NCBI GenBank assembly: GCA_024998685.1
Contig: JACOEH010000005.1
Location: 62,001 to 126,000 of the forward strand
Reading direction: 5' to 3'
Length of the DNA stretch: 64,000 nt
Source: Nitrospira sp.
Lineage (GTDB): Bacteria; Nitrospirota; Nitrospiria; Nitrospirales; Nitrospiraceae
Shown: positions 43,918-52,502 of the stretch, piece by piece
How the letters are laid out: each line of letters opens with the position of its first letter
How positions within the stretch are numbered: position 1 is the stretch's first letter
The notes under the pieces: generated by a model
Seen by the model: only the letters and a program-made list of their open reading frames with translations
What the model was told of the DNA's origin: nothing
The model's database searches: none
Made by a program: the position numbers and the translations under genes

Positions 43918-44943
43918 CTACGTGTTGAACCCTAGCTGTTCAATCAGACAGTCCTTCGCTGCGACTTCCGCTCGTGTGCCGTCGGCGAATTCGATGATGG
44001 CGTTCGTGGCGATCGCGGGCGTGGCAAACAGATCAAGACGGCCTTGCTTCCCGCGATAGACAATCACGACATCGTGGGGAACTGGACTCGTCGGGATAGC
44101 CCCCTCCCCTCCCTCCCTGTGCCCGTTCCTCATCGCTGGGGAAGAGAGGATCTTGGGCGGTCTCGCTTCACGGCTTCCCTCCTCCATGGCGACGCCCTCT
44201 GCAATCACGATGGGAGCCTTCTTCGATGGGAGACGTTTCAGTTTCGCTGCGAGGTCCGCGACATGGCTTCGCGTCACTTCTGCGACCTGTTGACAAAACC
44301 GTTCGACGGCTTGCGGAAACTGTTTATGCAGACTACGCAGATCGTAGAGAATCTTGGCCGACTGACATCTGCCCGAACTGTATAGTTCTTCGAGACACGA
44401 GGGGGGCTCAATCAGCGCCAGATGATGCGTGATCGTGGATCGGTCCACGCCCAGCAGTGCCGCAATCTGGACGTGCCTCTCCCCTTCATCCAGTTTCTTT
44501 TTGATGAACAGCGCCAACTCACGCGGTTTCAGATTGTCCCGCTGTACGTTCTCAATGACCTGCTGATAGTCCGTATGGTGATGATCGACGAAAGCCGGAA
44601 TCGTCGTCTTGCCGGCTAGTGCGGAGGCCCGCAGGCGTCGGGCTCCGAAATTCACCATCCATGTCTTGGCTCCCGTCGGATGCGGGCGCACGGAAATCGG
44701 CGTCTTCATCCCATGATGGCGAATGCTCTCCGCCAGGTCAGCCAATGATTCCTCGGCGAATTCTTTACGTGGTTGGTTCGGGTCTTCTTCGATCTCGTGC
44801 AAGGGAATGTCCATCGGTCTCCCGATGAGTCCGACACCCGCCGAGCGTGTCGCCTGACGCGAGGTCGGCCCCTCATCCAGATCGGCCAGATCCAGCAGAA
44901 TTCTCTCCTTCTTCTGCTGGGCCACCGCACGAGGCTTGGGCAC
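43918..44943 (-). CDS. KorB/ParB-like partition and regulator protein
   Basis: A 341-residue protein from GTG 44943, overlapping the ParA stop by one base. ParB core: NQPRKEFAEESLADLAESIR, NFGARRLRASALAG and VIENVQRDNLKPRELA (box II-type). The HTH HVQIAALLGVDRSTITHHLA follows. The C-terminal 60 residues (VVIVYRGKQGRLDLF) resemble the SH3-like dimer domain of KorB, suggesting both partition and transcription control. It may bind the three palindromes nearby. Confidence 0.85.
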   Translation of the reverse strand: MPKPRAVAQQKKERILLDLADLDEGPTSRQATRSAGVGLIGRPMDIPLHEIEEDPNQPRKEFAEESLADLAESIRHHGMKTPISVRPHPTGAKTWMVNFGARRLRASALAGKTTIPAFVDHHHTDYQQVIENVQRDNLKPRELALFIKKKLDEGERHVQIAALLGVDRSTITHHLALIEPPSCLEELYSSGRCQSAKILYDLRSLHKQFPQAVERFCQQVAEVTRSHVADLAAKLKRLPSKKAPIVIAEGVAMEEGSREARPPKILSSPAMRNGHREGGEGAIPTSPVPHDVVIVYRGKQGRLDLFATPAIATNAIIEFADGTRAEVAAKDCLIEQLGFNT

Positions 44944-45722
44944 TAGGACACCTCTAAACTTGCCGCGACGGTCTCGAATACCGGGCGGATTTCAGACCAC
45001 ACGTCTCGGGAGCTCGTCTTTTTACTCTTCCAGATGGGAATCCCCAGAGCTTGAGCTTCGGGCCAGGCCGTGCGTCGAGCAAAGGCGGCCGGTCGTCCAT
45101 CGCGCAGCGTCAGCAAGAGGTCCGCACAGGCGGTCACGAGTTGTGTCAGGTTCTCACGCTGAAACGGCGTCGCTTCGACCAGATTCGGCAGGATGCCGAG
45201 GAACCGTAAGTCGGGATTTAACGTGCCCTGAATCTTGACGACCTGTCTCCGCAACGATCCAATCCCATGGACGGCTTCTTGGTTCAATTGGATCGGCGCC
45301 AGTACACCATCGGCGACGACCAAGGCAGCGATCACGCGAATATCGGGATTCGGATTCGTGTCGATGATCGCCATATCGAACGACGCACCAACCGCACGAA
45401 GACACTCCCGCAGGTTCGTCGCAAACCGATTGTGCCACTCCTTTTGCTCCTGCAGTTTCAGCAGCTCCCGGCTCGAGGGCACCAGCACAAACGCGCCCGA
45501 TGCAACGGATGTGATCGGTTCCGTCAAGAATTGATGGGACTGGACCGGCGCCACAGTCGCTAGCCCCGACTTCGTGAGACTCCGCGTGGTATTGCCTTGG
45601 TGATCCAGATCGATCACCAGCACGCGTTTGTTCAGGATGTCATGGAAATAATAGCCGAGCTGACAGGCGATGGCCGATTTCCCCACACCCCCTTTTTCGT
45701 TGGCTAGAACCAAAGTTGTCAT
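44943..45722 (-). CDS. ParA/IncC-like partition ATPase
   Basis: A 259-residue ATPase with deviant Walker A NEKGGVGKSAIACQLGYY, Walker A' VLVIDLDHQGNTT and Walker B MAIIDTNPNPDIRV. There is no N-terminal DNA-binding region, as in short ParA or IncC proteins. It drives plasmid segregation together with ParB. The stop is TAG. Confidence 0.88.
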   Translation of the reverse strand: MTTLVLANEKGGVGKSAIACQLGYYFHDILNKRVLVIDLDHQGNTTRSLTKSGLATVAPVQSHQFLTEPITSVASGAFVLVPSSRELLKLQEQKEWHNRFATNLRECLRAVGASFDMAIIDTNPNPDIRVIAALVVADGVLAPIQLNQEAVHGIGSLRRQVVKIQGTLNPDLRFLGILPNLVEATPFQRENLTQLVTACADLLLTLRDGRPAAFARRTAWPEAQALGIPIWKSKKTSSRDVWSEIRPVFETVAASLEVS

Positions 45723-46014
45723 GCGTCGTTCCTGCGCGTCGGTCCTCGCAGGTATCTAATCTGTCACGAACCACAAGATCCAGTAGGCCAGCATCTCCGT
45801 CTTCCCATTGCAGCCCATTCTGGGACCCACGGTGTTCTAGAACGGATGGGGGAATGTCTCGTACGAAAACTATTTCCCTCGTGCGCCGGAGCATCCCAAC
45901 ATGGAGGAGACGAAAACTGTTCTACACTTTGAAGCGGAATATCCGATCTGCTTCACGGTAGTGAAATGTGTGCGACGAGTCGTTGTCCCGTTTTCCCTTG
46001 GGGCACTTGGGAAA
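45723..46014. other. Intergenic stretch upstream of parA
   Basis: Around 290 bases that must hold the parA promoter on the minus strand. No gene pattern found. Confidence 0.3.
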
Positions 46015-46032
46015 TATACCTGTTCAGGTATA
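46015..46032 (+). promoter_or_regulatory. Operator of the second toxin-antitoxin operon
   Basis: TATACCTG and its complement CAGGTATA, separated by two bases, form an 18-base inverted repeat just upstream of the toxin remnant. It is a likely binding site for the XRE antitoxin encoded downstream. Confidence 0.55.
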
Positions 46033-46039
46033 CTGAAGC

Positions 46040-46416
46040 CTGGCTGTTCCCGAGAGGCTGCTCGAATGGGTTGGCAGTAGCTATAAAGACCTGATTGGCG
46101 TGACCGGCCGACGTTCGACGATTCTTCGGGTATGCGCTGTCGCTGGCTCAGGCTGGTGATCACCATGATGCGGCCAAGGTACTGAAGGGCTTCGGCAGCG
46201 CTGGTGTGCGTGAAGTGGTCGAAGACGAAAGGAGCGGGACGTACCGTGCCGTGTATACCGTGCAGTTCAAAGAAGCGGTCTTCGTGCTGCATTGCTTTCA
46301 AGAAGAGTATGAAGGGAATTGCCACGTCGAAACACGATCTCGCTCTCATCCGGGCCAGGCTGAAAGTGGCTGAGGGACGCGCGAAGGAGTTACGATATGA
46401 AGACACGAGTCATTGA
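46040..46416 (+). pseudogene. HigB/RelE-type toxin, frameshifted
   Basis: Pieces of the phage-derived toxin family appear in sequence but different frames: LLEWVGSSYKDLIG (46049-46090), VRRFFGYALSLAQAGDHHDA to VREVVEDERSGTYRAVYTVQ, FKEAVFVLHCFQ, and then, after another slip near 46303, IATSKHDLALIRARLKVAEG ending at 46416. At least three lesions. The toxin should be inactive, leaving the antitoxin alone. Confidence 0.7.
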
Positions 46417-46732
46417 TGGAGTGGAAGTGCACCGCGGTTCAGGCAATGTCTTCACTGATTTAGGCCTGCCAGATGCAGATACGCTGCAGATCAAGGGGGG
46501 CTTGGTAATTGAAATCCGGAGGGCACTTCGTGAACAAGGACTAACCCAGCAAGAAGCCGCGACGCGCATGGGGATCACGCAACCGAAGGTGTCCAGCATG
46601 ATGCGGGGCGACTTCTCCAATTTGTCCGAACGCAAACTGATGGAGTGCCTCAATCGGCTGGGCTACGACATTGAGATTAAGATTCGGCCGGCTTCCCAGG
46701 CAGTTGGGCATGTGATGCTAACCCTTCCTTGA
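46397..46732 (+). CDS. HigA-type XRE antitoxin, orphan
   Basis: A 111-residue protein from ATG 46397, overlapping the toxin remnant. HTH: IEIRRALREQGLTQQEAATR then MGITQPKVSSMMRGDFSNLS; then NRLGYDIEIKIRP, typical of the family. It is intact while its toxin is broken, as expected if loss of the toxin was selected first. It may still repress its own promoter at 46015-46032. Confidence 0.8.
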   Translation: MKTRVIDGVEVHRGSGNVFTDLGLPDADTLQIKGGLVIEIRRALREQGLTQQEAATRMGITQPKVSSMMRGDFSNLSERKLMECLNRLGYDIEIKIRPASQAVGHVMLTLP

Positions 46733-46862
46733 TAGGTGTCTCTCAGGATATGTGGCATCGTATTTTTGAGCGACTATTCTTTTTACATAAATTGACAGCA
46801 GTGGGAATGGACCGAGAGCAAGCTCTCTTTGAGAATCTGAGCAAATTCCCTTGCATAGATGC

Positions 46863-48236
46863 CTAGGTGTTACTCTTTTCCTCTTCAGCCCAGGATAATC
46901 CTAGGCCTTTTGCTTCAACCTTGATCAGCTTGGCTAGATAACTTCCCATATTGATTCTTTCTCCCCGCGCCTTCCGTTCCTTGACCTCCCCAATGCGAAG
47001 CCAGATCCGCGGGTGAGGAACCGCAGCAATCGCTCGTTTCCACCACTTTTCCCACACGTCGGGATCCTTCCGGCGACCTGACAATCCCATAATTTCGTCC
47101 AGTAACCGTGCTGCTGAATTAGTATCAGTGACTGATGTCGTAGCCGCTCCTGTGCTTGGTTCCGGAAGCGCAGTGAGAAATGGATCGATAACAGGGTCTG
47201 AATCGATGTGATGTGTCTCTCCCAATTCATATTTGGCTTTTAACTCTGGTAATTGAGCCTCCGTTTTCCACCAAGCTGACCCGGCATCCCAAACAAAGAG
47301 AAAGTCTTTCTGATCCCGTACCCCCACTGGCACAATTTGCCAATGCTCTAGAAACCCTCGCGTCACGAGTTCCCGATGGGCCTCAGCAAACTGTTCAATC
47401 ACTTTAGACTTCGCCATATATTTCTTAATTTGCCAATAGCGCACGAGATCGGAATATCGCTGTTCTGCATGTCCTTTGCCGAGATAGAAGAGATTATGTA
47501 GGAGTTGATGTAACAACTTCGAGAGTGACCCCTTCATCCCAGTAAATAACGAGTGATCGATTACAAAACAGTTTCCCATCAACAAACTGTCGCGATACCA
47601 AGACGCAAGCTCCACCTCGTACTTATCCACCAACTCACCCTTCTTATTCGGTTGCCCAGGTAACACGACTGTTCCAAAGATCTTAAAAACAATCCCCTTG
47701 TTGGTGCGTAACCGTTTTCGAGGCAAGGAACCACTCCCTCTTGGTACCTCAGCTACCTCCGTCTTCGTGCGACCCGCTGAAATCATCGTGCCAGCCATCC
47801 GTAAAAAGAAGCGATCGACCTCAGCATATGCAGCCCCTGAGGGCTCTTTTCCAGCCGCCTGGAGGATTTCGGCCCCGGAAATTTTCACAATTGGGTCTAA
47901 CGTTTTCTTCCGCTCGAGCTGCCCAAGCGCCCAGCGTTCAAAGCCACGGAAGAGTTCAAGATCCACCGAATTTGGGAGGCCTAAATCTCCGCTCGCATAA
48001 ATAACCAACGGGATTTTCCGCAGCTCTCCCCGGTAATACACCTCACGCACAACTTCTTTTTCGCGTAGTCCTTCTCTACGGTTCTTGCTTTTGACTTCCC
48101 AGAGGGGAATAGAGCCGAGAATGTGTTCAGCGAGTAATAAGACGGGAGCTGTAAGGAGAAATTCTTTCTTTTGAGAATCAGGTACAGTGTGGGAAGGATT
48201 TTCTTCCGAAGATGTGACTAAGTCAGCGTGTTCCAT
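46863..48236 (-). CDS. repA: Replication initiator RepA (RPA family)
   Basis: A 457-residue protein from ATG 48236. Family signatures: SVDLELFRGFERWALGQLER, DPIVKISGAEILQAAGKEPS, YAEVDRFFLRMAGTMIS and KLLHQLLHNLFYLGK (winged-helix regions). The RPA family of plasmid initiators binds iterons. Six iterons and a DnaA box lie 100-230 bases upstream, so the replicon origin is intact. The C-terminal 80 residues are basic and helical. Confidence 0.85.
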   Translation of the reverse strand: MEHADLVTSSEENPSHTVPDSQKKEFLLTAPVLLLAEHILGSIPLWEVKSKNRREGLREKEVVREVYYRGELRKIPLVIYASGDLGLPNSVDLELFRGFERWALGQLERKKTLDPIVKISGAEILQAAGKEPSGAAYAEVDRFFLRMAGTMISAGRTKTEVAEVPRGSGSLPRKRLRTNKGIVFKIFGTVVLPGQPNKKGELVDKYEVELASWYRDSLLMGNCFVIDHSLFTGMKGSLSKLLHQLLHNLFYLGKGHAEQRYSDLVRYWQIKKYMAKSKVIEQFAEAHRELVTRGFLEHWQIVPVGVRDQKDFLFVWDAGSAWWKTEAQLPELKAKYELGETHHIDSDPVIDPFLTALPEPSTGAATTSVTDTNSAARLLDEIMGLSGRRKDPDVWEKWWKRAIAAVPHPRIWLRIGEVKERKARGERINMGSYLAKLIKVEAKGLGLSWAEEEKSNT

Positions 48237-48332
48237 CGTAACGTAGATTAATCTTTCGTTAAGTTTTTAACGTAGTAGATTCCCTGGCTATACATGATTC
48301 TTGGAGAATCAGCTACTTAGCGCCTAAGATCC

Positions 48333-48467
48333 TTCTGTCATCCATCGAACATTCTCTCAACTATCGTTCGTTTTCGGTCAACTATCGCTTCTCCTCTTCG
48401 GTCATGTATCGAACATTCCGTCAACTATCGAAAATCCTTCGGTCAAGTATCGAAGGCCTGTGGATAA
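48333..48467. other. Origin of replication with iterons and DnaA box
   Basis: Consensus TTCGGTCAACTATCG occurs at 48352, 48373, 48397, 48416 and 48438, with a weaker unit at 48333, spaced 19-24 bases, about two helical turns. A perfect DnaA box (TGTGGATAA, 48459-48467) follows. The order repA-iterons-DnaA box-parB is a common plasmid layout. Confidence 0.8.
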
Positions 48468-48641
48468 CCATGGATGGACGGAGAATCTTCTGAATATGGT
48501 ACGTAGCAGAGACAACGCTCTTGCGAATGTGGCGAAAAAGAATAAAAGTCTCGTGTGATCTTTTCGATAGTTGAAAGAAACTTATGGAGGCGACATGTGG
48601 GCGTAATCTTCGGAAAGAATACAAGCAGCGCGTCTCTAAGA

Positions 48642-49595
48642 TCAGCCGACGTCGGATGTTTCGATGGTAAAGGCCATTTCCCTATTGCCAGCCATGGTCT
48701 TCGTTTGGGAGAGACGGGCGAGGGCTTTTTGGATCGCTTGCTCTGAGCGCGCAATGTCATATTCATGGTTATCGCGAAAACTGATGCGCAAGTTAAAGCC
48801 ATCAGGCCGCTCTTCGTAGACAACAGACTCATACCCTTTATGCACGCGGGGCTTACGATTGATTTCCTCCTCGAGGCGGCGAGTACTCCATTTCTCTTGG
48901 ACGAGCCGTTGGGCAAGGCGAAGACACTTCTCCGACGATTTCACGCTCGCCAACAGTTCCCCATGCAATGCTCCAAATTCATGCCCAGGTGCATAGAGGA
49001 GATCCTGAACCTCCCGGGGGAGATCCAACACTTTCAGCATCCGTGTAATCCGGGCGCGCGAACATTTCAACTGCTTAGCAAGGTCTTCATGGGTCAAGTT
49101 ATGCCGGTCGATCAATCGAGCAAAGGATCGTGCTTGTTCGAGGACGCCGAGGTCCTGCCGATGTATGTTATCGATGAGCGCAAGATACTCAGCGTCTTGG
49201 TCTGCATAATTGCGCACGATTGCCGGAATCGTGGTGCGGCCAAGTGCCCGGCTGGCTTCAGCCCGACGCGCCCCAGCAATAAGTTCGTAGCGTCCATTAC
49301 TGATGGTACGAACCAGAATAGGATTGATGACGCCGCGCTCACGTATCGACTCCTTCAACTCATTGAGCGCCTCCTCGTCTATCGCGAGGCGAGGCTGATA
49401 TGGACTTGCATCCACCCGATCGAGTGGAATCTCCGTGATTCGTTCGTTTGTTCCTGCTCCAAGGACGTTGCGCATACTCTTGGCTTCTTCCTCACGGCGG
49501 CGATCATTCGCGATTGGCGATAAAGACTGGTAATGTGCGTCAGGAAGTGAATCACCGATGTCGACTGGCTCACGATCTCGTGACTTTGATTTCAT
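48642..49595 (-). CDS. Second ParB partition protein
   Basis: A 317-residue ParB with NERITEIPLDRVDASPYQPR, the GARRAEASRALGRTTIPAIV box, IHRQDLGVLEQARSFARLID and HTH LTHEDLAKQLKCSRARITRM. A C-terminal dimer region with DNHEYDIARSEQAIQKALAR ends the protein. It differs strongly from the ParB at 43918. It may use the palindromes at 50934-51267. Confidence 0.88.
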   Translation of the reverse strand: MKSKSRDREPVDIGDSLPDAHYQSLSPIANDRRREEEAKSMRNVLGAGTNERITEIPLDRVDASPYQPRLAIDEEALNELKESIRERGVINPILVRTISNGRYELIAGARRAEASRALGRTTIPAIVRNYADQDAEYLALIDNIHRQDLGVLEQARSFARLIDRHNLTHEDLAKQLKCSRARITRMLKVLDLPREVQDLLYAPGHEFGALHGELLASVKSSEKCLRLAQRLVQEKWSTRRLEEEINRKPRVHKGYESVVYEERPDGFNLRISFRDNHEYDIARSEQAIQKALARLSQTKTMAGNREMAFTIETSDVG

Positions 49596-49619
49596 ACCCC
49601 TATCCCTTCCTCCTTGTCG

Positions 49620-50453
49620 TTAAGCATCAGGTGGCTTGAGGATTCCCGGCGAATGCTGACCCTGGATCAACAGCTTCATCACTTGGTAGTAATCCCAAGC
49701 AGCACGATGATCCGGTGTTAAACGCTCCACCGGAAGTGCGAGGCGATCATAAAGAGTCTGGCCCCGCATACCCGATTTGGCAATCGTCGCGTCGATACGA
49801 ATAGGTGGGAAGATGGGATAGTATCTTTCATACTTATTCTTAATACTCGTGAGCGTAGAATCCGTTACGGCCAGACGGTGATCGACAGCGACAGGCAAAA
49901 TGCCGGCGATGGTGGCCCGGATGTCATAGTCCTGCTTCAAGAGGCTGAGGCTCTCGATGACCTGATGGGACCCGACGAAAGACATGTAATCCATCGCGAT
50001 GGGCACCAGAAGACTATCGACCGTGTGATACACGGACTGCAAAATCGGAGACAGGCCAGGGGGGCTGTCAATGAGGATTAAATCGTAGTGCATGTCCTTG
50101 ACTGGCGCGAGGGCTTCGCGCAGTTTGCCGACAGTTTCCGCACGATTCCCTGACTGGATCAATTTTGTTTCCGTTTCAGTCAAGGCCTTATCACTAATGA
50201 TCACGTCCAACGTTCCTTTTTCTGGCCCGGTTCGCACGCCTTTTACAATCACCTCTTCGAGCTTAAACCCATTATCGAGCAGGTCATGCAACGTGGAGTC
50301 GTGCTGGATCTTCAGAATATTTCTCAACGACCCTTGAGGATCGCTGTCAACCAGGAGGACGCGTTTTCCGTATAAGGCCGCGGCATGCGCAATGTGAACG
50401 GAAGTCGTAGTCTTCCCGACTCCTCCACGTTGATTATGGGGTGCTATGATCAT
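49620..50453 (-). CDS. Second ParA partition ATPase
   Basis: A 277-residue ParA with Walker A HNQRGGVGKTTTSVHIAHAA (Arg-Gly replaces the usual Lys-Gly of deviant Walker A), VLLVDSDPQGSLRN and DLILIDSPPGLSP. Ribosome site GGAGGCGAG precedes ATG 50453. It is 24 bases from parB on the same strand. Together they form a partition locus separate from the KorB/IncC-like one. Confidence 0.88.
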   Translation of the reverse strand: MIIAPHNQRGGVGKTTTSVHIAHAAALYGKRVLLVDSDPQGSLRNILKIQHDSTLHDLLDNGFKLEEVIVKGVRTGPEKGTLDVIISDKALTETETKLIQSGNRAETVGKLREALAPVKDMHYDLILIDSPPGLSPILQSVYHTVDSLLVPIAMDYMSFVGSHQVIESLSLLKQDYDIRATIAGILPVAVDHRLAVTDSTLTSIKNKYERYYPIFPPIRIDATIAKSGMRGQTLYDRLALPVERLTPDHRAAWDYYQVMKLLIQGQHSPGILKPPDA

Positions 50454-50492
50454 GACTCGCCTCCCTCGTGGGTCCGTTGGGCATCCCGTTGC

Positions 50493-50783
50493 CTACCCTC
50501 TGCCATCCATTTCGTCATTAATGGCCATGCCTTTTCGCTGTTGCATCAGGATCCTGATTTTGTCTACGTCTTCCTGAGTGAACATGCGGTAGGAGTTTCT
50601 GGAGTTTCGTCGGGCATCTGGAATTTTGCCTTCTTTAATCCAACGTTTAAGCGTGTCGCGATGAATACCAAGCGTCTTGGCGGCTTCCGTCATCGTGAGG
50701 CCACTATCTGCCCTAGCCTGCTGCTGCTTAATGCGACCAGCCAAGATAGCTGGGGTCTCTTTTTGGCGTTTGTACTTCTTCAT
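50493..50783 (-). CDS. MerR-like DNA-binding protein
   Basis: A 96-residue protein starting at ATG 50783 (MKKYKRQKETPAILAGRIKQ). The HTH DSGLTMTEAAKTLGIHRDTL with KRWIKEGKIPDARRN is a MerR/excisionase-type winged helix. It lies 39 bases upstream of parA2, so it may regulate that operon or act as a partition accessory factor. Confidence 0.7.
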   Translation of the reverse strand: MKKYKRQKETPAILAGRIKQQQARADSGLTMTEAAKTLGIHRDTLKRWIKEGKIPDARRNSRNSYRMFTQEDVDKIRILMQQRKGMAINDEMDGRG

Positions 50784-50849
50784 GATAAATGAAAACCTGG
50801 GGTAGAAAGTGAATATGCATAACCTAGGGCAACACGCTTGTATCAAAGA

Positions 50850-51376
50850 GATCAGTCCTTGTCAATGCATTATGTTGTATGTACCAGAGCTAGGACGCCT
50901 ATTCATGAGTTCAGCAAAACAACCCCATTTATTGTTACGCGCGTAACATTTAAAAAGAATAAATAATTCAGTATAACTTCATTATAGAAGAATACGTATT
51001 AGAACCTCAACATGAAGGCGATATACATTGTTTCTCTTTCACCGCGCTGTATATGGGAGCAATTTATATAAAAATAGATTAGCCTAGTTCGCTTTGGTTA
51101 ATCAAAAAAAAGCATTTGTCAACGAGGGGATGGCTATATCGAGTAAGTGAATCATAGAAGGGGAAGTTTATGAAATAAGGTAACGTGAAGGATGTTACGC
51201 ACGTAACGTAGTAATCTTTTTGCATCGTATAAGTGACTTCGTAATTTCTGTCTTGCACACGCGTAACCTATGTTGTTTCTATAAAAGGACAGCACGTCAA
51301 TCATCGCGTCATCTATACGCAATGAAATAGAGAACATTTATTATTGGTCACGATATTGAATGGCTGGGTGAGCCGT
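50850..51376. other. AT-rich intergenic region with three palindromes
   Basis: Some 500 bases of AT-rich DNA upstream of the parA2 operon. GTTACGCGCGTAAC (50934-50947, perfect), GTTACGCACGTAAC (51194-51207, one central mismatch pair) and the half-like TGCACACGCGTAAC (51254-51267) recur. They look like partition or regulator binding sites. No gene is supported. Confidence 0.5.
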
Positions 51377-52075
51377 TTAGGATTTTGACACGGGATCGAA
51401 GGAAAACATATTGGGATAGTGCCGGCGAATATGATGATACATCGTTCGACGCATCGTCTCGTACAAGACATATTGATGAAAGGCGTCCTTGGTGACCACC
51501 ATCCCGAGCGTACGCAAATTGGCTGTGACGGTGTCTTCCACGTCACCTCGTTCGTTCGGCTGCAGGGCCAGGTAGGCCTGTTCAAGCAGGGCGCGATCAT
51601 CGACGCTCAAACTGAGGAGGCGGTTCTCGATAGAATTGTCAATGAGCGAACGAACCTTCATTCGGCTGCGCTGCGGCCGCTTTCCGAACATCCGTTTCTG
51701 ATAGGTGTACCAGCGGACCTGATACTGTCCCGGGGTATGGGCCCCTCCCGCATCCACGACATTCACCAGATCGACCGAGGGACTGCTTAACTGGCGGAGC
51801 GCGTGGCTGACGGTCTCCTTGCTAAGACCAGTCTTCTCGGTCAGTGTCCGAATCGTGATCCGAACCCGATCCCGTCCACGCGCGAGCGCCTCACGCACGA
51901 GCTGGAGGAACACGCGCTGAGCGGAGACCGGAAGCCCGGTGAGCCCTTCATCCAAGTAGCGATGAAGGATGGCAATGTACTGAAGCGGAGAGTCGCAAGC
52001 GGCGCGCAGTTCTTCGAGGGACAGGGGCTCACTCTGGACGTCGGTTGGTGAGGGGGGGTCGATCATGCCTGACAA
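51377..52075 (-). CDS. Winged-helix plasmid protein
   Basis: A 232-residue protein with GLPVSAQRVFLQLVREALAR then ITIRTLTEKTGLSKETVSHA, a helix-turn-helix for a DNA-binding N-terminal half. The C-terminal half (LRTLGMVVTKDAFHQYVLYE) is helical. ATG at 52075 or 52066. Such proteins resemble accessory replication or conjugation regulators; no firm family assigned. Confidence 0.6.
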   Translation of the reverse strand: MSGMIDPPSPTDVQSEPLSLEELRAACDSPLQYIAILHRYLDEGLTGLPVSAQRVFLQLVREALARGRDRVRITIRTLTEKTGLSKETVSHALRQLSSPSVDLVNVVDAGGAHTPGQYQVRWYTYQKRMFGKRPQRSRMKVRSLIDNSIENRLLSLSVDDRALLEQAYLALQPNERGDVEDTVTANLRTLGMVVTKDAFHQYVLYETMRRTMYHHIRRHYPNMFSFDPVSKS

Positions 52076-52137
52076 TTATCACCCTGAGAGATAAGGGGAG
52101 AGCGGGAATGGTGCTAGGGATTAATACTGATTAATGT

Positions 52138-52180
52138 CTTTGTCCTAGCATTTGTAATGGGCGGGGATTCTAGGACAAAG
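52138..52180. repeat. 11-bp inverted repeat upstream of the integrase
   Basis: CTTTGTCCTAG (52138-52148) and its exact complement CTAGGACAAAG (52170-52180) flank 21 bases. It may be an operator shared by the integrase and the divergent winged-helix gene, or recombinase-binding arms. Confidence 0.45.
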
Positions 52181-52502
52181 GTAGACGGTTGTCTAGTGCG
52201 GAATGACTTAGGTGTCCGGGATGATCGCCTTCTCGGATCCCTTGCATATTCCGATGGGAAAAGGTACGGTGGCGGCGGCCAGGGACTGTCCCTCGGAAAA
52301 TCGGGTCAGCATGAAACGCTCTCATGGTGGGAGTCGGAAGACGCGCGGACGGCGCACTCTCCACGGTCCACCTTTATCCTAGAGAGAAAAGACGCCCTGA
52401 TGGCATGCAGGATGGGCCACGAGTCGAAGCGAGCGCTCCATTTCTACAGACGAGACCGAGGTCCGAGCAAAGGAGAAGGAGAGAACCATAGAGCTCGTAC
52501 CC

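Noticed and set aside
48333-48452. Short regular repeats resembling a CRISPR array
   Set aside because: Units are 15 bases with 4-9 base gaps, beside repA and a DnaA box; these are iterons.
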